The notes beneath the pieces were generated by a model, which did not search any database, was not told the origin of the DNA, and saw only the letters and a program-made list of their open reading frames with translations. 64,000 nucleotides of DNA from Gammaproteobacteria bacterium (GTDB taxonomy: Bacteria; Pseudomonadota; Gammaproteobacteria; Steroidobacterales; Steroidobacteraceae). Below, piece by piece: positions 19,720 through 28,270 of this stretch (position 1 is its first letter; each line of letters opens with the position of its first letter). Position numbers and translations under genes: made by a program. Location of the stretch: contig VBMV01000050.1 of assembly GCA_005878835.1 (NCBI GenBank), positions 1 through 64,000 of the forward strand, written 5' to 3'.

Positions 19720-19810
19720 CTTCTGTCCTGTGACCTGAGAGATCAGGCGCTCGGTAAGCGCCGCTCCCCTTCGGTGGGTGGAAACAATGCGGCTCCACCG
19801 CTCTCCAGAA
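19719..19810 (-). promoter_or_regulatory. Glycine riboswitch, aptamer 2
   Basis: Minus-strand sequence CTGGAGAGCGGTGGAGCC, then CACCGAAGGGG and GATCTCTCAGG with CACAGGACAGAAGGG, follows the conserved glycine aptamer core. The GGAGAG and CTCTCAGG ends pair to form P1. It lies about 25 bases downstream of aptamer 1, the usual tandem layout, and feeds into the terminator upstream of gcvT. Confidence 0.92.
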
Positions 19811-19834
19811 GCCCCGCGGACGTTGCACCTTCCG

Positions 19835-19918
19835 CCGTCTGCCGTTCCTGTGCCTGAGCGTTTCCGGGCGGAATTTGCGCCTTCGGCGTTCCGGCTTGCG
19901 CCGGACTCTCTCCGGACA
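19835..19918 (-). promoter_or_regulatory. Glycine riboswitch, aptamer 1
   Basis: Minus-strand sequence GTCCGGAGAGAGTCCGG, then AACGCCGAAGGCGCAA and CGCTCAGGCACAGGAACGGCAGACGG, matches the first aptamer of tandem glycine riboswitches. A TATCAT -10-like box lies at 19938-19943 with a loosely matching TTGGGC upstream (19-base spacer), so the gcv transcript probably starts a few bases before the aptamer. Confidence 0.92.
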
Positions 19919-20003
19919 GACCGATTCGGGCGTACGTATGATAGCAGCCTTCAGCGAGTGCCGCCCAAGCCTGGCAACGGTAGAATTCGCGCCACACGTC
20001 CCC

Positions 20004-21230
20004 ATGAGCATCAACCGCCGTTCGTCCGTGCAGGTGTCCATCGGCGCCATCCGCGTCGGCGGCGGCGCGCCCATCGTGGTTCAGTCGATGACCAATACCG
20101 ACACCGCGGATGTCGAGGGCACGGCCCGGCAGGTGCAGGCCCTGGCGCGCGCGGGCTCCGAGCTGGTGCGCATTACCGTCAACACCAGCGAAGCCGCCGC
20201 GGCGGTCGCGCCGCTGCGCGAGCGGCTCGAGCGCGCCGGCGTGCAGGTGCCGCTGATCGGTGACTTCCACTTCAACGGCCACAAGCTGCTGCGCGAGCAC
20301 CCGGACTGCGCCGCCGCGCTCGCCAAGTACCGCATCAATCCGGGCAACGTCGGCCGGGGAGTCAAGCGCGATCCGCAATTCGCGGAGATGATCGAAGCCG
20401 CCTGCCGCCATGACAAGCCGGTGCGCATCGGTGTGAACTGGGGCAGTCTGGATGCGGACCTGCTGACGCGGCTGATGGACGAGAACTCAGCGCGCGCCGA
20501 GCCGCTGACGGCGCAGCAAGTCACGCGCAACGCCGTGGCACTCTCGGCGCTCGGCAGCGCCCGGCGCGCCGAGGAGCTGGGCCTGGCGCACGACCGCATC
20601 ATTCTCTCGGCCAAGGTGAGCGGCGTGCAGGATCTGATCGCCATCTACCGCGACCTTGCCGGGCGCTGCGACTATCCGCTGCACCTCGGTCTCACCGAGG
20701 CCGGCATGGGTTCCAAGGGCATCGTGGCCTCCACCGCCGGCATGGCGGTGCTGCTGCAGGAGGGCATCGGCGACACCATCCGCGTGTCCCTGACGCCCGA
20801 CCCCGGCGGGGACCGGGCTCAGGAAGTCATCGTGGCGCAGGAGATCCTGCAGACCATGGGGCTGCGCGCGTTTGCGCCGCTGGTCGTGGCGTGTCCGGGC
20901 TGCGGACGCACCACCAGCAGCTACTTCCAGGAGCTCGCGCAGAGCATCCAGTCGCACATCCGCGCGCGCATGCCGCAGTGGCGGCGCGAGTACGCCGGGG
21001 TGGAGGACATGACGGTCGCCGTGATGGGCTGCGTGGTGAACGGGCCTGGAGAGAGCCGCTTGGCCAACATCGGCATCAGTCTGCCCGGCACCGGCGAGCG
21101 CCCCGTGGCGCCGGTGTACGAGGACGGCGAGAAGACCGTCACCCTCAAGGGCGAGCGCATCGCCGAAGAGTTCCAGGAAATCGTCGAACGGTACGTGGCG
21201 CGCCGCTATGCGCGCTCAGGTGACGCATGA
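20004..21230 (+). CDS. ispG: 4-hydroxy-3-methylbut-2-en-1-yl diphosphate synthase (IspG/GcpE)
   Basis: 408 residues from ATG at 20004; the track's earlier start lies in the riboswitch region. The N-terminal TIM barrel begins [26 protein letters not shown]. The 4Fe-4S site is formed by the cysteines in [16 protein letters not shown] and [12 protein letters not shown], all present. The enzyme converts the cyclic diphosphate MEcPP to HMBPP in the MEP isoprenoid pathway, which also feeds ubiquinone. It is divergent from gcvT, with a TAGAAT -10-like box at 19981-19986, and overlaps phhB by four bases. Confidence 0.97.
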   Translation: MSINRRSSVQVSIGAIRVGGGAPIVVQSMTNTDTADVEGTARQVQALARAGSELVRITVNTSEAAAAVAPLRERLERAGVQVPLIGDFHFNGHKLLREHPDCAAALAKYRINPGNVGRGVKRDPQFAEMIEAACRHDKPVRIGVNWGSLDADLLTRLMDENSARAEPLTAQQVTRNAVALSALGSARRAEELGLAHDRIILSAKVSGVQDLIAIYRDLAGRCDYPLHLGLTEAGMGSKGIVASTAGMAVLLQEGIGDTIRVSLTPDPGGDRAQEVIVAQEILQTMGLRAFAPLVVACPGCGRTTSSYFQELAQSIQSHIRARMPQWRREYAGVEDMTVAVMGCVVNGPGESRLANIGISLPGTGERPVAPVYEDGEKTVTLKGERIAEEFQEIVERYVARRYARSGDA

Positions 21231-21565
21231 ACGAGCTCGCCGCACGCAAATGCAAGCCCTGCGAGGGCGGCACCGCGCCGCTGACGCACACCCAGGCACA
21301 GCAGCTGCTCGGGCAGCTCTGCGGCGCCTGGGCCCTGGCCGAAGACGCGCGCGCCCTACGGCGCGAGTTCGCGTTCCGGGACTTCTACCGCACCATGAGC
21401 TTCGTGAACGCGCTGGCGCACATCGCCAACATCGAGGACCACCACCCGGACCTCGAGGTCGGCTACAACTACTGCCGCGTCAGCTTCACCACGCACGCCA
21501 TCGGCGGGCTGTCGGAGAACGACTTCGTGTGCGCCGCGAAGGTGGATCTCATACCGTTGAGTTAG
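21227..21565 (+). CDS. phhB: 4a-hydroxytetrahydrobiopterin dehydratase (pterin-4a-carbinolamine dehydratase)
   Basis: 112 residues. The signature [18 protein letters not shown] followed by [13 protein letters not shown] contains the catalytic His-His and the conserved GGLSxNDF region. The enzyme recycles the oxidised pterin made by aromatic amino acid hydroxylases; no hydroxylase gene is in the window. The start overlaps the ispG stop (ATGA), suggesting coupling. The 3' end overlaps the convergent LysR gene by four bases. The extra N-terminal Cys pair (RKCKPCEGG) is common in bacterial members. Confidence 0.93.
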   Translation: MNELAARKCKPCEGGTAPLTHTQAQQLLGQLCGAWALAEDARALRREFAFRDFYRTMSFVNALAHIANIEDHHPDLEVGYNYCRVSFTTHAIGGLSENDFVCAAKVDLIPLS

Positions 21566-22443
21566 AGCCGAGCCGCGACGAACTCGACGAACGCGCGCAC
21601 CTTCGCCGGGATGAAGCGCGCGCTCGGATACACCGCGTAGATGCCCTGCTCTACGCTCGCCCAGCCGGGCAGCACGTGGCGCAGTTGACCGCCGCGCACG
21701 TCGGCGCCTGCGACCGATGCCGGCAGCAGGCCGATGCCCGCTCCCTCCTTGCAGGCGGTGAGCAACACGAACGCGTTGTTCGAGTGCAAGGGTCCGGTGA
21801 CGTCGATCGCGGTGTGCGTGCGGGCCCGCTGCAGCTCCCAGCGCTGCGGGCGTGCACCGATGTCGAGCACCACACAGGCATGCTCGCGCAGCTGCTGCGG
21901 GGTGCGCGGGCTGCCGCGGCGCTGGAGATAAGCAGGGCTCGCGAGCAGCACGCGCCGGGTGGGCGCGAGCCGGCGCACGACCAGGCGCGAATCGGCCGCC
22001 AGCGTGCCGACGCGCAGCGCGAGATCGTAGCCCTCCTCGATGAGGTCGACGTAGCGGTTGGAGAGCTGCAGATCGAGCCTCATCAGGGGATGCGCGGCGA
22101 GGAATTGCGGCACGAGCGGGGCGATCAGGGTCTGGCCGGCTCCGGTTGCGGCGCTGACGCGAAGCGTTCCCCGCAGTGAGGCGGCGAGCTCACGGACTTC
22201 GGCATCGGCGCCGTCGAACTCCGCGAGCAGGGCCTCGCAGCGCTTGAAATACTCCCGCCCCGCGTCGCTCAACGTGACGCGGCGGGTGGTCCGCTGCAGC
22301 AGGCGCACCCCGAGGCGAGTCTCGAGCGCCGCGACCGCGCGGCTCACGCCCGAGACGTGCCGCCCGAGCTGCCGCGCGGCCTGCGCGAAGCTCTGGCGGC
22401 GCGCGACCTCGACGAAGGCACTCAGCTGCTCGAGACGGTCCAC
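21562..22443 (-). CDS. LysR-family transcriptional regulator
   Basis: 293 residues. The N-terminal winged helix-turn-helix spans about 1-60 (LEQLSAFVEVARRQSFAQAARQLG, VSRAVAALETRLGVRLLQRTTR) and is followed by the type-2 periplasmic-binding-like effector domain from about residue 90. It is divergent from an EamA transporter gene across an 79-base AT-richer gap that carries an ATTG-N9-CAAT inverted repeat, so control of the transporter and of itself is inferred. The effector is unknown. Confidence 0.93.
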   Translation of the reverse strand: MDRLEQLSAFVEVARRQSFAQAARQLGRHVSGVSRAVAALETRLGVRLLQRTTRRVTLSDAGREYFKRCEALLAEFDGADAEVRELAASLRGTLRVSAATGAGQTLIAPLVPQFLAAHPLMRLDLQLSNRYVDLIEEGYDLALRVGTLAADSRLVVRRLAPTRRVLLASPAYLQRRGSPRTPQQLREHACVVLDIGARPQRWELQRARTHTAIDVTGPLHSNNAFVLLTACKEGAGIGLLPASVAGADVRGGQLRHVLPGWASVEQGIYAVYPSARFIPAKVRAFVEFVAARL

Positions 22444-22449
22444 GAGTTT

Positions 22450-22466
22450 ATTGCAATTCTGTCAAT
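22450..22466. promoter_or_regulatory. Candidate LysR operator in the lysR/eamA divergent gap
   Basis: ATTGCAATTCTGTCAAT is an imperfect palindrome with matched ATTG/CAAT arms and contains the T-N11-A core known for LysR-type operators. It lies 7 bases upstream of the lysR start and about 57 bases upstream of the transporter start, in the only AT-rich patch of the region. Binding is inferred from position and symmetry. Confidence 0.5.
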
Positions 22467-22522
22467 AGTCATTTGCATTTTATCCGGTTTATCGCATCCA
22501 GTGCGATGCGTACGCTGAGGCA

Positions 22523-23506
22523 ATGAGCCTGCAATCGCAGCCGCAGCCCCAGGGCCCGGCCACGCCGGCCGCCGCTACCCTCGCGCGCTCGCGCGTGCCG
22601 GCGGGACTGCTCGGTGTCACGTTCGTGATTCTGTGGAGCACCGGCTTTCCGGCGGCCAGAATCGCGCTCGATCACAGCGCACCGTTCACGCTGCTCGTGC
22701 TGCGTTTCGGCGGGGCGGGGCTGATCTTGGCCGTACTCACGCAACTGAGCGCAGCGGCGTGGCCCGCCGCGCGCACGGCACTGCACAGCGCCGTGGTGGG
22801 CGCCCTGTCGCTCGCCGTGCAGTTGGGCGCCTTGTATCTGGCGGCGGACCGCGGCGTGAATGTCGGTCTCATCGCGCTCGTCATCGGCACGATGCCGATC
22901 GTCACGGCGCTCCTCGGGCTGGCTTTCTTCGGTGAGGCGGTCCGTCCGCTGCAATGGCTCGGGTTCGGGCTCGGGTTCACGGGAGTCGCGCTCGCGGTCG
23001 GCGAGCGCATCGGTCCGGGCCATGGCGCCGGCCCCGGCGCCTACCTCGCGGTGCTCGTCGGCCTGCTCGCCATCAGCGCCGGCACCCTGTACCAGAAGCG
23101 TCACGGCTCGGACGTGGACCCGCGCAGCGCTCTGGCGCTGCAGCACCTGGCGGCCGCTCTTCTGCTGCTGCCGTTCGCCGTCCACGAGGGTTTCCGCAGC
23201 GACCTCTCCGCGGCTTTCTTCGGGACTCTGGGCTGGGCGATCGGCGTCAATTCGCTCGGCGCGTTTGCACTGTTCTTCGTGCTGCTGCGGCGGGGTGCGG
23301 TGAACCAGGTCGCGACGCTGTTCTTCCTGATGCCCCCGGTGACGGCCATGATCGATTACTTTGTCCTCGGCGATGCGCTGACGCTGTACAAGGTGGCAGG
23401 TCTGGCGTTCGCCGCGCTGGGCGTCTGGCTCGCCACGCGACCGGGAGGGGCTCACACTCTCGACCGACTCCGCTGCCAGCGGCTGCGTTGGCAAGCGACC
23501 CACTGA
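22523..23506 (+). CDS. EamA/DMT-family transporter
   Basis: 327 residues with ten predicted membrane helices in two EamA repeats. Repeat 1 starts GLLGVTFVILWSTGFPAARIAL, with the family WSxxFPAAR signature, and runs to about 160. Repeat 2 starts YLAVLVGLLAISAGTLYQKR and ends YKVAGLAFAALGVWLATRPG. Members export amino acids or metabolites; the substrate here is unknown. The divergent LysR gene is the likely regulator. The last 55 bases overlap the convergent ArsR gene. Confidence 0.92.
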   Translation: MSLQSQPQPQGPATPAAATLARSRVPAGLLGVTFVILWSTGFPAARIALDHSAPFTLLVLRFGGAGLILAVLTQLSAAAWPAARTALHSAVVGALSLAVQLGALYLAADRGVNVGLIALVIGTMPIVTALLGLAFFGEAVRPLQWLGFGLGFTGVALAVGERIGPGHGAGPGAYLAVLVGLLAISAGTLYQKRHGSDVDPRSALALQHLAAALLLLPFAVHEGFRSDLSAAFFGTLGWAIGVNSLGAFALFFVLLRRGAVNQVATLFFLMPPVTAMIDYFVLGDALTLYKVAGLAFAALGVWLATRPGGAHTLDRLRCQRLRWQATH

Positions 23507-23751
23507 TCGAGCCGGTCGAGAGCCTGCGGCTCGAGCCAGCAAACGCGCACGCGGCCGATCTTGTGCGTGCGGATCAAACCCCATCTCTCGAGCGCCTGGA
23601 CATGCCGCGTGACGGTTGCGAGCGACATCGGCAGCGGCTCGGCAATGGAGGTCACCGGCGCGTCACGATCGCAAAGCAGCTCAACAATGGCCCGGCGCGT
23701 CGGGTCGGCGAGAGCGCGGAAGATATGGTTCAACGCGAGATAGTTACGCAT
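23452..23751 (-). CDS. ArsR-family winged-helix transcriptional regulator
   Basis: 99 residues. NHIFRALADPTRRAIVELLCDRDAPVTSIAEPLPMSLATVTRHVQALERWGLI is a canonical ArsR DNA-binding domain, and HKIGRVRVCWLEPQAL forms the wing. No metal-binding ELCVCDL-type cysteine motif is visible, so a metal sensor of the ArsR/SmtB kind is unlikely. It resembles the subgroup often paired with an SRPBCC (AHSA1) protein, but no such partner is adjacent. The 140-base gap upstream contains TTGCAAGCGCAA, a small inverted repeat that could be an operator, and otherwise nothing recognisable. Confidence 0.88.
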   Translation of the reverse strand: MRNYLALNHIFRALADPTRRAIVELLCDRDAPVTSIAEPLPMSLATVTRHVQALERWGLIRTHKIGRVRVCWLEPQALDRLDQWVACQRSRWQRSRSRV

Positions 23752-23891
23752 GCACGTAAGTGTTGAGCTGCGATATTCAGCCCGAGCGCGGGCTTAAGGC
23801 CCTGATTTCCCTGGACCCGCACTGTAGCCCCACAGAACGCGATGGTTACTTGCAAGCGCAACTATCTGCAGAAAGAGGCTCGAAATGCGGC

Positions 23892-25130
23892 TCAGTGCTC
23901 TCCCGACCCGCGCAGGCGCGCCGCGCTCGGCGGCTCCCCGCTGGTGCCCAGCGCCCTGCGAATGAAGAAGCGCCGCAGCTCCTGACTCCGGTTGACCCAT
24001 GCGAGCCCGTGCTGCGCCGCGCGCGCCACGGGTCCTGAGCCGTGGGCGAGCCAGCGGTCGAAGGCGTCGATGGCCGTGCTCATGAGCGCGACCTCGCTGC
24101 GCCGCCAGCGCTCGTAGGCGCGCAACACTCCGAAGGCACCCGGATCCTCGCGCGCTGCCGTTGCCGCCAGCACCAGCTGCGCCAGCGCCGCGGCGTCGGC
24201 CAGGCCGAGATTCACGCCCTGCCCGGCGAGCGGGTGCACCACGTGCGCGGCATCTCCAGTGAGCGCCACGCGCGGCACGACGTAGTGCTGCGCGTTGAGA
24301 CGCTGCAGCGGGAACGACACGCGGGCACCGCGCAGTCGCGTGGCGCCGAGCGCGCGATCCGAGGCGCGGTCGAGCTCTGCAGTGAAGGCGTCGTCGCTCG
24401 CTGCGACGAGCCGCGCCGCGAGCTCATCGTCCGCCGACCACACGATAGAGCTCGTGCCATCGGCGAGCGGCAGAAAGGCGAGCGTGCCGTCGCGCATGAA
24501 GCGCTGCCACGCGGTCGCCTCATGGGGCCGCGCGGTGGCGACCGTCGCGATGATCGCCGTCTGTCGATAGCCGGCGACTTCGGCGGCGATGCCAGCCGCC
24601 TGCCGGACGCGCGACGATGCGCCATCGGCCCCGACGACCAGGCGCGTCGCGAGCCGGCCGCGGTTGGTGACGACGCCGACCCCCGCTGCCGTGATCTCGA
24701 GCGACTCGAGCGAGGCGGGCTCGAGGTGTCCGCCAGCCTGCGTGAACGCCTCGAGCAGGGCGCCCTGCAGCAGGCGATTCTCGACGATGTAGCCCAGGTT
24801 GGGCTCGCCCACGTCCGCGGCATCGAATACCAGCACCGCCTCGCTGTCCGGTGCCACGCTCTCATGCCAGACGCGCATGCGCTCGTAGGCCGAGAGGCGC
24901 GGCCCGGCGACACTCCGCCAGGCGCCCGCGCTGCGCAGCAGGTGCTCGCTGGCGCGCGACAGCGCGACGACACGCGCCTCGAGCGCGGCATGGGCGGGGA
25001 GCGGTGCGGGCGGACGCGGCTCGAGCACCGCCACCGACAGCGCGCGGGCGCCGCCGCAGGCGCCACCGGCAAGCAACGCGCCGAGACACGCGCCCACCGG
25101 GCCCCCGCCGACCACGAGAACGTCAAACAT
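23892..25130 (-). CDS. ubiI: FAD-dependent ubiquinone-biosynthesis hydroxylase, UbiI position (UbiH/UbiF/COQ6 family)
   Basis: 412 residues from ATG at 25130 (MFDVLVVGGGPVGA); the track starts six codons earlier. The FAD-binding GxGxxG motif is at the N-terminus, the DG region is VVGADGASSRVRQ, and the second FAD motif is GDAAHVVHPLAGQGVNLGL. The start overlaps the ubiH stop by eight bases. Order ygfB-pepP-ubiH-this gene equals the enteric ygfB-pepP-ubiH-ubiI order, so C5 hydroxylation of the ubiquinone ring is inferred. Paralogues in this family differ in the carbon they hydroxylate, so position is the main evidence for the symbol. Confidence 0.82.
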   Translation of the reverse strand: MFDVLVVGGGPVGACLGALLAGGACGGARALSVAVLEPRPPAPLPAHAALEARVVALSRASEHLLRSAGAWRSVAGPRLSAYERMRVWHESVAPDSEAVLVFDAADVGEPNLGYIVENRLLQGALLEAFTQAGGHLEPASLESLEITAAGVGVVTNRGRLATRLVVGADGASSRVRQAAGIAAEVAGYRQTAIIATVATARPHEATAWQRFMRDGTLAFLPLADGTSSIVWSADDELAARLVAASDDAFTAELDRASDRALGATRLRGARVSFPLQRLNAQHYVVPRVALTGDAAHVVHPLAGQGVNLGLADAAALAQLVLAATAAREDPGAFGVLRAYERWRRSEVALMSTAIDAFDRWLAHGSGPVARAAQHGLAWVNRSQELRRFFIRRALGTSGEPPSAARLRGSGEH

Positions 25131-26376
25131 GGCGCACCGGCAGGCCACGCGCGAGCCGCGGCGCCGGGCCGCCGAACCCGAGGCTGACGCGGGCGAGTGC
25201 GCTCTTGGCAGGTGGCGCGAGATCGAACATCAGGAGCCCCAGACCGCGCAGCAGGCTCATCCCGGGCCGGTGATCGGCGAACAGCTTCACCAGACCGTCC
25301 GTGAAGCGCACCACACCCTCGCGATCGCGCGCGCGCCACTGCGCGAAACGGCGCAGCAGCGCGGCCGAGCCCACATCGCCTGCGGTGTTGGCGAGCACTT
25401 CCGCCAGCAGGGCGGCATCGCGCAGCCCGAGATTGAAGCCCTGGCCGGCAACCGGGTGCAGCGCCTGGGCGGCGTTGCCGATGAGCACCGTGCGCACGCC
25501 CACCGTGGTGGCGGCGCGCGTGAGTCTGAGCGGATAGGAGCCGCGGCGGGAGGCAGCGACGAAGCGCCCGGCGCGCCAGCCGAACTGCGCCTGCAGCCGC
25601 GCGAGATAGGCCGCCTCATCGAGCGAGAGCAGCCGGGCGGCGTGCGCCGGGCGGCAGGCCCAGATCACAGCCCACGTGCCGTCATGCAGCGGCAGCACCG
25701 CGAGCGGCCCCTCGCGCGTGAAGCGCTCGAAGGCGCGGCCTTCGTGGGCACGGTCGGTGGCGACGTTGGCGACCACGGCGACCTGGTCGTAATCCTCCAC
25801 GTCCGCCGCGATGCCGGCGGCTGCGCGGATCTGCGAGTGCGCGCCATCGGCGGCCACCACCAGTTGCGCCACGATTTGCTCTGCGGCGCCGGAGCCGCGC
25901 TCGAGCGTGAAGCGCACGCGCGCGTCGCCGATCTCGAGGTCCTGCACGTGGGCCGGCATCCGCAGCAAAAGCTGCGGCGCGCTCGAACTCGAGAGCTTCT
26001 GCCACAGCGCGGCGCCGATCGCGCGGTTGGCGACGACGTAGCCGAACGCATCGACTCCCTGCTCCGAGGCCGTGAGGCGCGAGAAGCCGAAGCGCCCCGC
26101 TTCCGACACGTGGATGCTGCGGATGGCGGCAGCCTCGGAGGCGATCGCGGGCCACACCCCGATTGCCTCGAAAATGCGGCGGCTGGCGTTGCCGAGCGCC
26201 GTGGTGCGCTCATCGAAGCTCGGCTGTGTGCCGGTGCCGAAAGGCACGCTCTCCACGAGCAGCACGCGTACCCCGGTGCCCCAGAGCGCAGCGGCGAGGC
26301 TCGCACCCACCATACCGCCGCCGACGATGGCGACGTCGACCTCCGCAGCAGCGGTGGCGGGGGCGACGGCTGCCAT
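25123..26376 (-). CDS. ubiH: 2-octaprenyl-6-methoxyphenol hydroxylase (UbiH)
   Basis: 417 residues. VDVAIVGGGMVGASLA is the Rossmann FAD motif; SFDERTTALGNASRRIF and GNAAQALHPVAGQGFNLGLRD are typical of UbiH, including the GNAAQ variant of the second FAD motif. The enzyme is a flavin monooxygenase that hydroxylates C1 of the ubiquinone ring. It lies three bases after pepP and overlaps the UbiI-position gene. With coq7 at 32.3 kb, the window encodes a potential full set of ring hydroxylases. Confidence 0.93.
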   Translation of the reverse strand: MAAVAPATAAAEVDVAIVGGGMVGASLAAALWGTGVRVLLVESVPFGTGTQPSFDERTTALGNASRRIFEAIGVWPAIASEAAAIRSIHVSEAGRFGFSRLTASEQGVDAFGYVVANRAIGAALWQKLSSSSAPQLLLRMPAHVQDLEIGDARVRFTLERGSGAAEQIVAQLVVAADGAHSQIRAAAGIAADVEDYDQVAVVANVATDRAHEGRAFERFTREGPLAVLPLHDGTWAVIWACRPAHAARLLSLDEAAYLARLQAQFGWRAGRFVAASRRGSYPLRLTRAATTVGVRTVLIGNAAQALHPVAGQGFNLGLRDAALLAEVLANTAGDVGSAALLRRFAQWRARDREGVVRFTDGLVKLFADHRPGMSLLRGLGLLMFDLAPPAKSALARVSLGFGGPAPRLARGLPVRHV

Positions 26377-26379
26377 GCT

Positions 26380-27687
26380 TCAGCCGCGCGCCATGAGCGC
26401 TTCGATCTGATCGGCATCCTTGGGTGCGCGCGCGGTGAGCACCTCCGCTTCGCGTCGCGTCACCACCACGTCGTCTTCGATGCGAATGCCGATATTGCGG
26501 AAGCGCCTGGGGACGCCGCGGGCGCCGGCGGGCAGATAGATCCCCGGCTCGATGGTCATCACCATGCCCGGCTCGAGCACCCGCCACTCATCGCCTACCT
26601 TGTAGTCGCCGACGTCGTGCACGTCCAGGCCGAGCCAGTGACCCGTACGGTGCATGAAGAAGCGCCGGTAGGCGCCGCTGCGAATGAGCGCGGCGACCCG
26701 ACCCTTGAGGAGCCCGAGCTTTACGAGTCCCTGGGTGATGACCCGCACCGCCGTCTCATGCGGCTCGTTCCAGTGGTTGCCGCAGCGCGCACGCGCGATG
26801 GCCGCCTGGTTGGCCTCCAGCACCACTTCGTAGACCGCGCGCTGCTCGGGGGTGAAGCGACCGTTGACCGGGAAGGTGCGGGTGATGTCGGAGGCATAGC
26901 ACTCGAGCTCGCAACCCGCGTCCACCAGCAACAGATCCCCGTCGGCGAGCGGCTGGTTGTTCTCCCGGTAGTGCAGAATGCAGCTGTTACGGCCGCCGCC
27001 CACGATCGGGTGGTAGGCGGTGTCGGCATTGTGGCGCCGGAATTCGTGCAGCAGCTCCGCCATCACCTGGTATTCGGTGGCGCCGGGGCGGCAGAAGCGC
27101 ATCGCCCGCTGGTGTGCCCGCGCGGCGATGCGCGCGCAAGCGCGCAGCAGCGCGAGCTCGTGCCGCGACTTGTAGAGCCGCATGTCGTGCAGCACGTGAT
27201 CGAGCGCCACGAACTCCTGCGGCGGGTGGCGCCCGTTGCGCGCCTGGGTGCGCAGAGCATTGACCCAGCCGAGCACGCGCTGGTCGAAATCCGCGTATGC
27301 CCCCATGGTGTAGAACACGCGGGTGCGGTTCTCCAGCAAGCCGGGCAGGATCTCGTCGATATCGGTGATGGGGAAGGCATCGTCCGCTCCGTAGTCCCGC
27401 GCGGCGCCGGCGGGGCCCGCGCGGCGCCCATCCCAGGTCTCGCGGGTCGGATCACGCTCGCGCACGAACAGGATGTACTCGGCCTGCGGCCGGCCGGGCA
27501 CGAGTACCGCCACCGCTTCAGGCTCGCCGAAGCCGGTGAGGTAGTGAAAGTCGCTGTCCTGGCGGTACGGATACTCGACGTCGCTGTTCCGGTGCCGCAC
27601 CGGGGCTGCGGGCAGGACGGCAATGGAGTCGCGTCCCATCAGGCGCATCAACTGGCGGCGGCGGCGCGCAAACTCGTCTCTTGCCAT
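26380..27687 (-). CDS. pepP: Xaa-Pro aminopeptidase
   Basis: 435 residues, close to the E. coli enzyme. An N-terminal aminopeptidase-P domain (DSDFHYLTGFGEPEAVAVL) is followed by the pita-bread catalytic domain. The dinuclear metal ligands are visible in LLVDAGCELECYASDITRTFPV (two Asp), GHWLGLDVHD (His), TIEPGIY (Glu) and GIRIEDDVVVT (Glu). It removes N-terminal residues preceding proline in the cytoplasm. It sits between ygfB (12 bases) and ubiH (three bases) in a conserved gammaproteobacterial operon. Confidence 0.96.
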   Translation of the reverse strand: MARDEFARRRRQLMRLMGRDSIAVLPAAPVRHRNSDVEYPYRQDSDFHYLTGFGEPEAVAVLVPGRPQAEYILFVRERDPTRETWDGRRAGPAGAARDYGADDAFPITDIDEILPGLLENRTRVFYTMGAYADFDQRVLGWVNALRTQARNGRHPPQEFVALDHVLHDMRLYKSRHELALLRACARIAARAHQRAMRFCRPGATEYQVMAELLHEFRRHNADTAYHPIVGGGRNSCILHYRENNQPLADGDLLLVDAGCELECYASDITRTFPVNGRFTPEQRAVYEVVLEANQAAIARARCGNHWNEPHETAVRVITQGLVKLGLLKGRVAALIRSGAYRRFFMHRTGHWLGLDVHDVGDYKVGDEWRVLEPGMVMTIEPGIYLPAGARGVPRRFRNIGIRIEDDVVVTRREAEVLTARAPKDADQIEALMARG

Positions 27688-27699
27688 GAGCTGCGCCCT

Positions 27700-28257
27700 T
27701 CAGTGCAGGGGCGCCGCGGACGGCGCCGGCGGCCGGCGGGCGGCGGCCAGCTCCTCGAACAGCAGCTGGACGCCCACCCGCACGAATTCCACCAGCTCCG
27801 CGTAGGCGCCCTCGTTCGACTCCTCCTCCTGGCCGGCGTCGACCCCGGCGCGCGTGATCTCGGCGAAGTCGCGCACGATCTCCCCAACCTCCCCCGGCAG
27901 CTCGCTCGCGTCCGGGATGGCACCGGCGCCCAGGCCGTAGAGAAATCCCTGGCACCACTGGGCCAGCGCCGCGGTGCGTGTATCGATCGATTGTCCGTCC
28001 TCCGGCAGCAGCAGTTCGAACTCCATGTCAGGCTGCAGCAGGGCGTCGGCAGTCGCCGCATACAGTGCGCGCAGGCTGGCAGCCACGGCTGGCTCCGCGC
28101 GCCCCTCGGGCAGGATCTCGCGCAGCCAGTCCTCGAAGCGGTAGCCGCCCGCGCCACACAGGCAACCGGCCAGCGTGCCGTGCGCCTCGGCCGCGTCGGC
28201 GTGCGAGCGCGCCTGCGTCAGCAGTTGCTGGATGTGGGTGTAGTCGGGCTGATTCAT
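27700..28257 (-). CDS. ygfB: UPF0149 family protein YgfB
   Basis: 185 residues from ATG at 28257. A second ATG at 28272 in frame would fall inside the -10 box, so the inner start is preferred. The all-helical YgfB/YecA fold is recognisable from THIQQLLTQARSHADAAEAHGTLAGCLCG near the N-terminus and ALAQWCQGFLYGLGAG in the middle. The molecular role is poorly known; in Pseudomonas a YgfB protein affects beta-lactam resistance genes. It heads the ygfB-pepP-ubiH-ubiI operon, facing the zapA unit. The last 15 residues are an Ala/Pro-rich tail. Confidence 0.92.
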   Translation of the reverse strand: MNQPDYTHIQQLLTQARSHADAAEAHGTLAGCLCGAGGYRFEDWLREILPEGRAEPAVAASLRALYAATADALLQPDMEFELLLPEDGQSIDTRTAALAQWCQGFLYGLGAGAIPDASELPGEVGEIVRDFAEITRAGVDAGQEEESNEGAYAELVEFVRVGVQLLFEELAAARRPPAPSAAPLH

Positions 28258-28270
28258 GCGCGCACGGCTC

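Noticed and set aside
19743-20411. 222-residue minus-strand ORF in the riboswitch and ispG region
   Set aside because: It overlaps conserved riboswitch aptamers and is antisense to ispG; no protein features.
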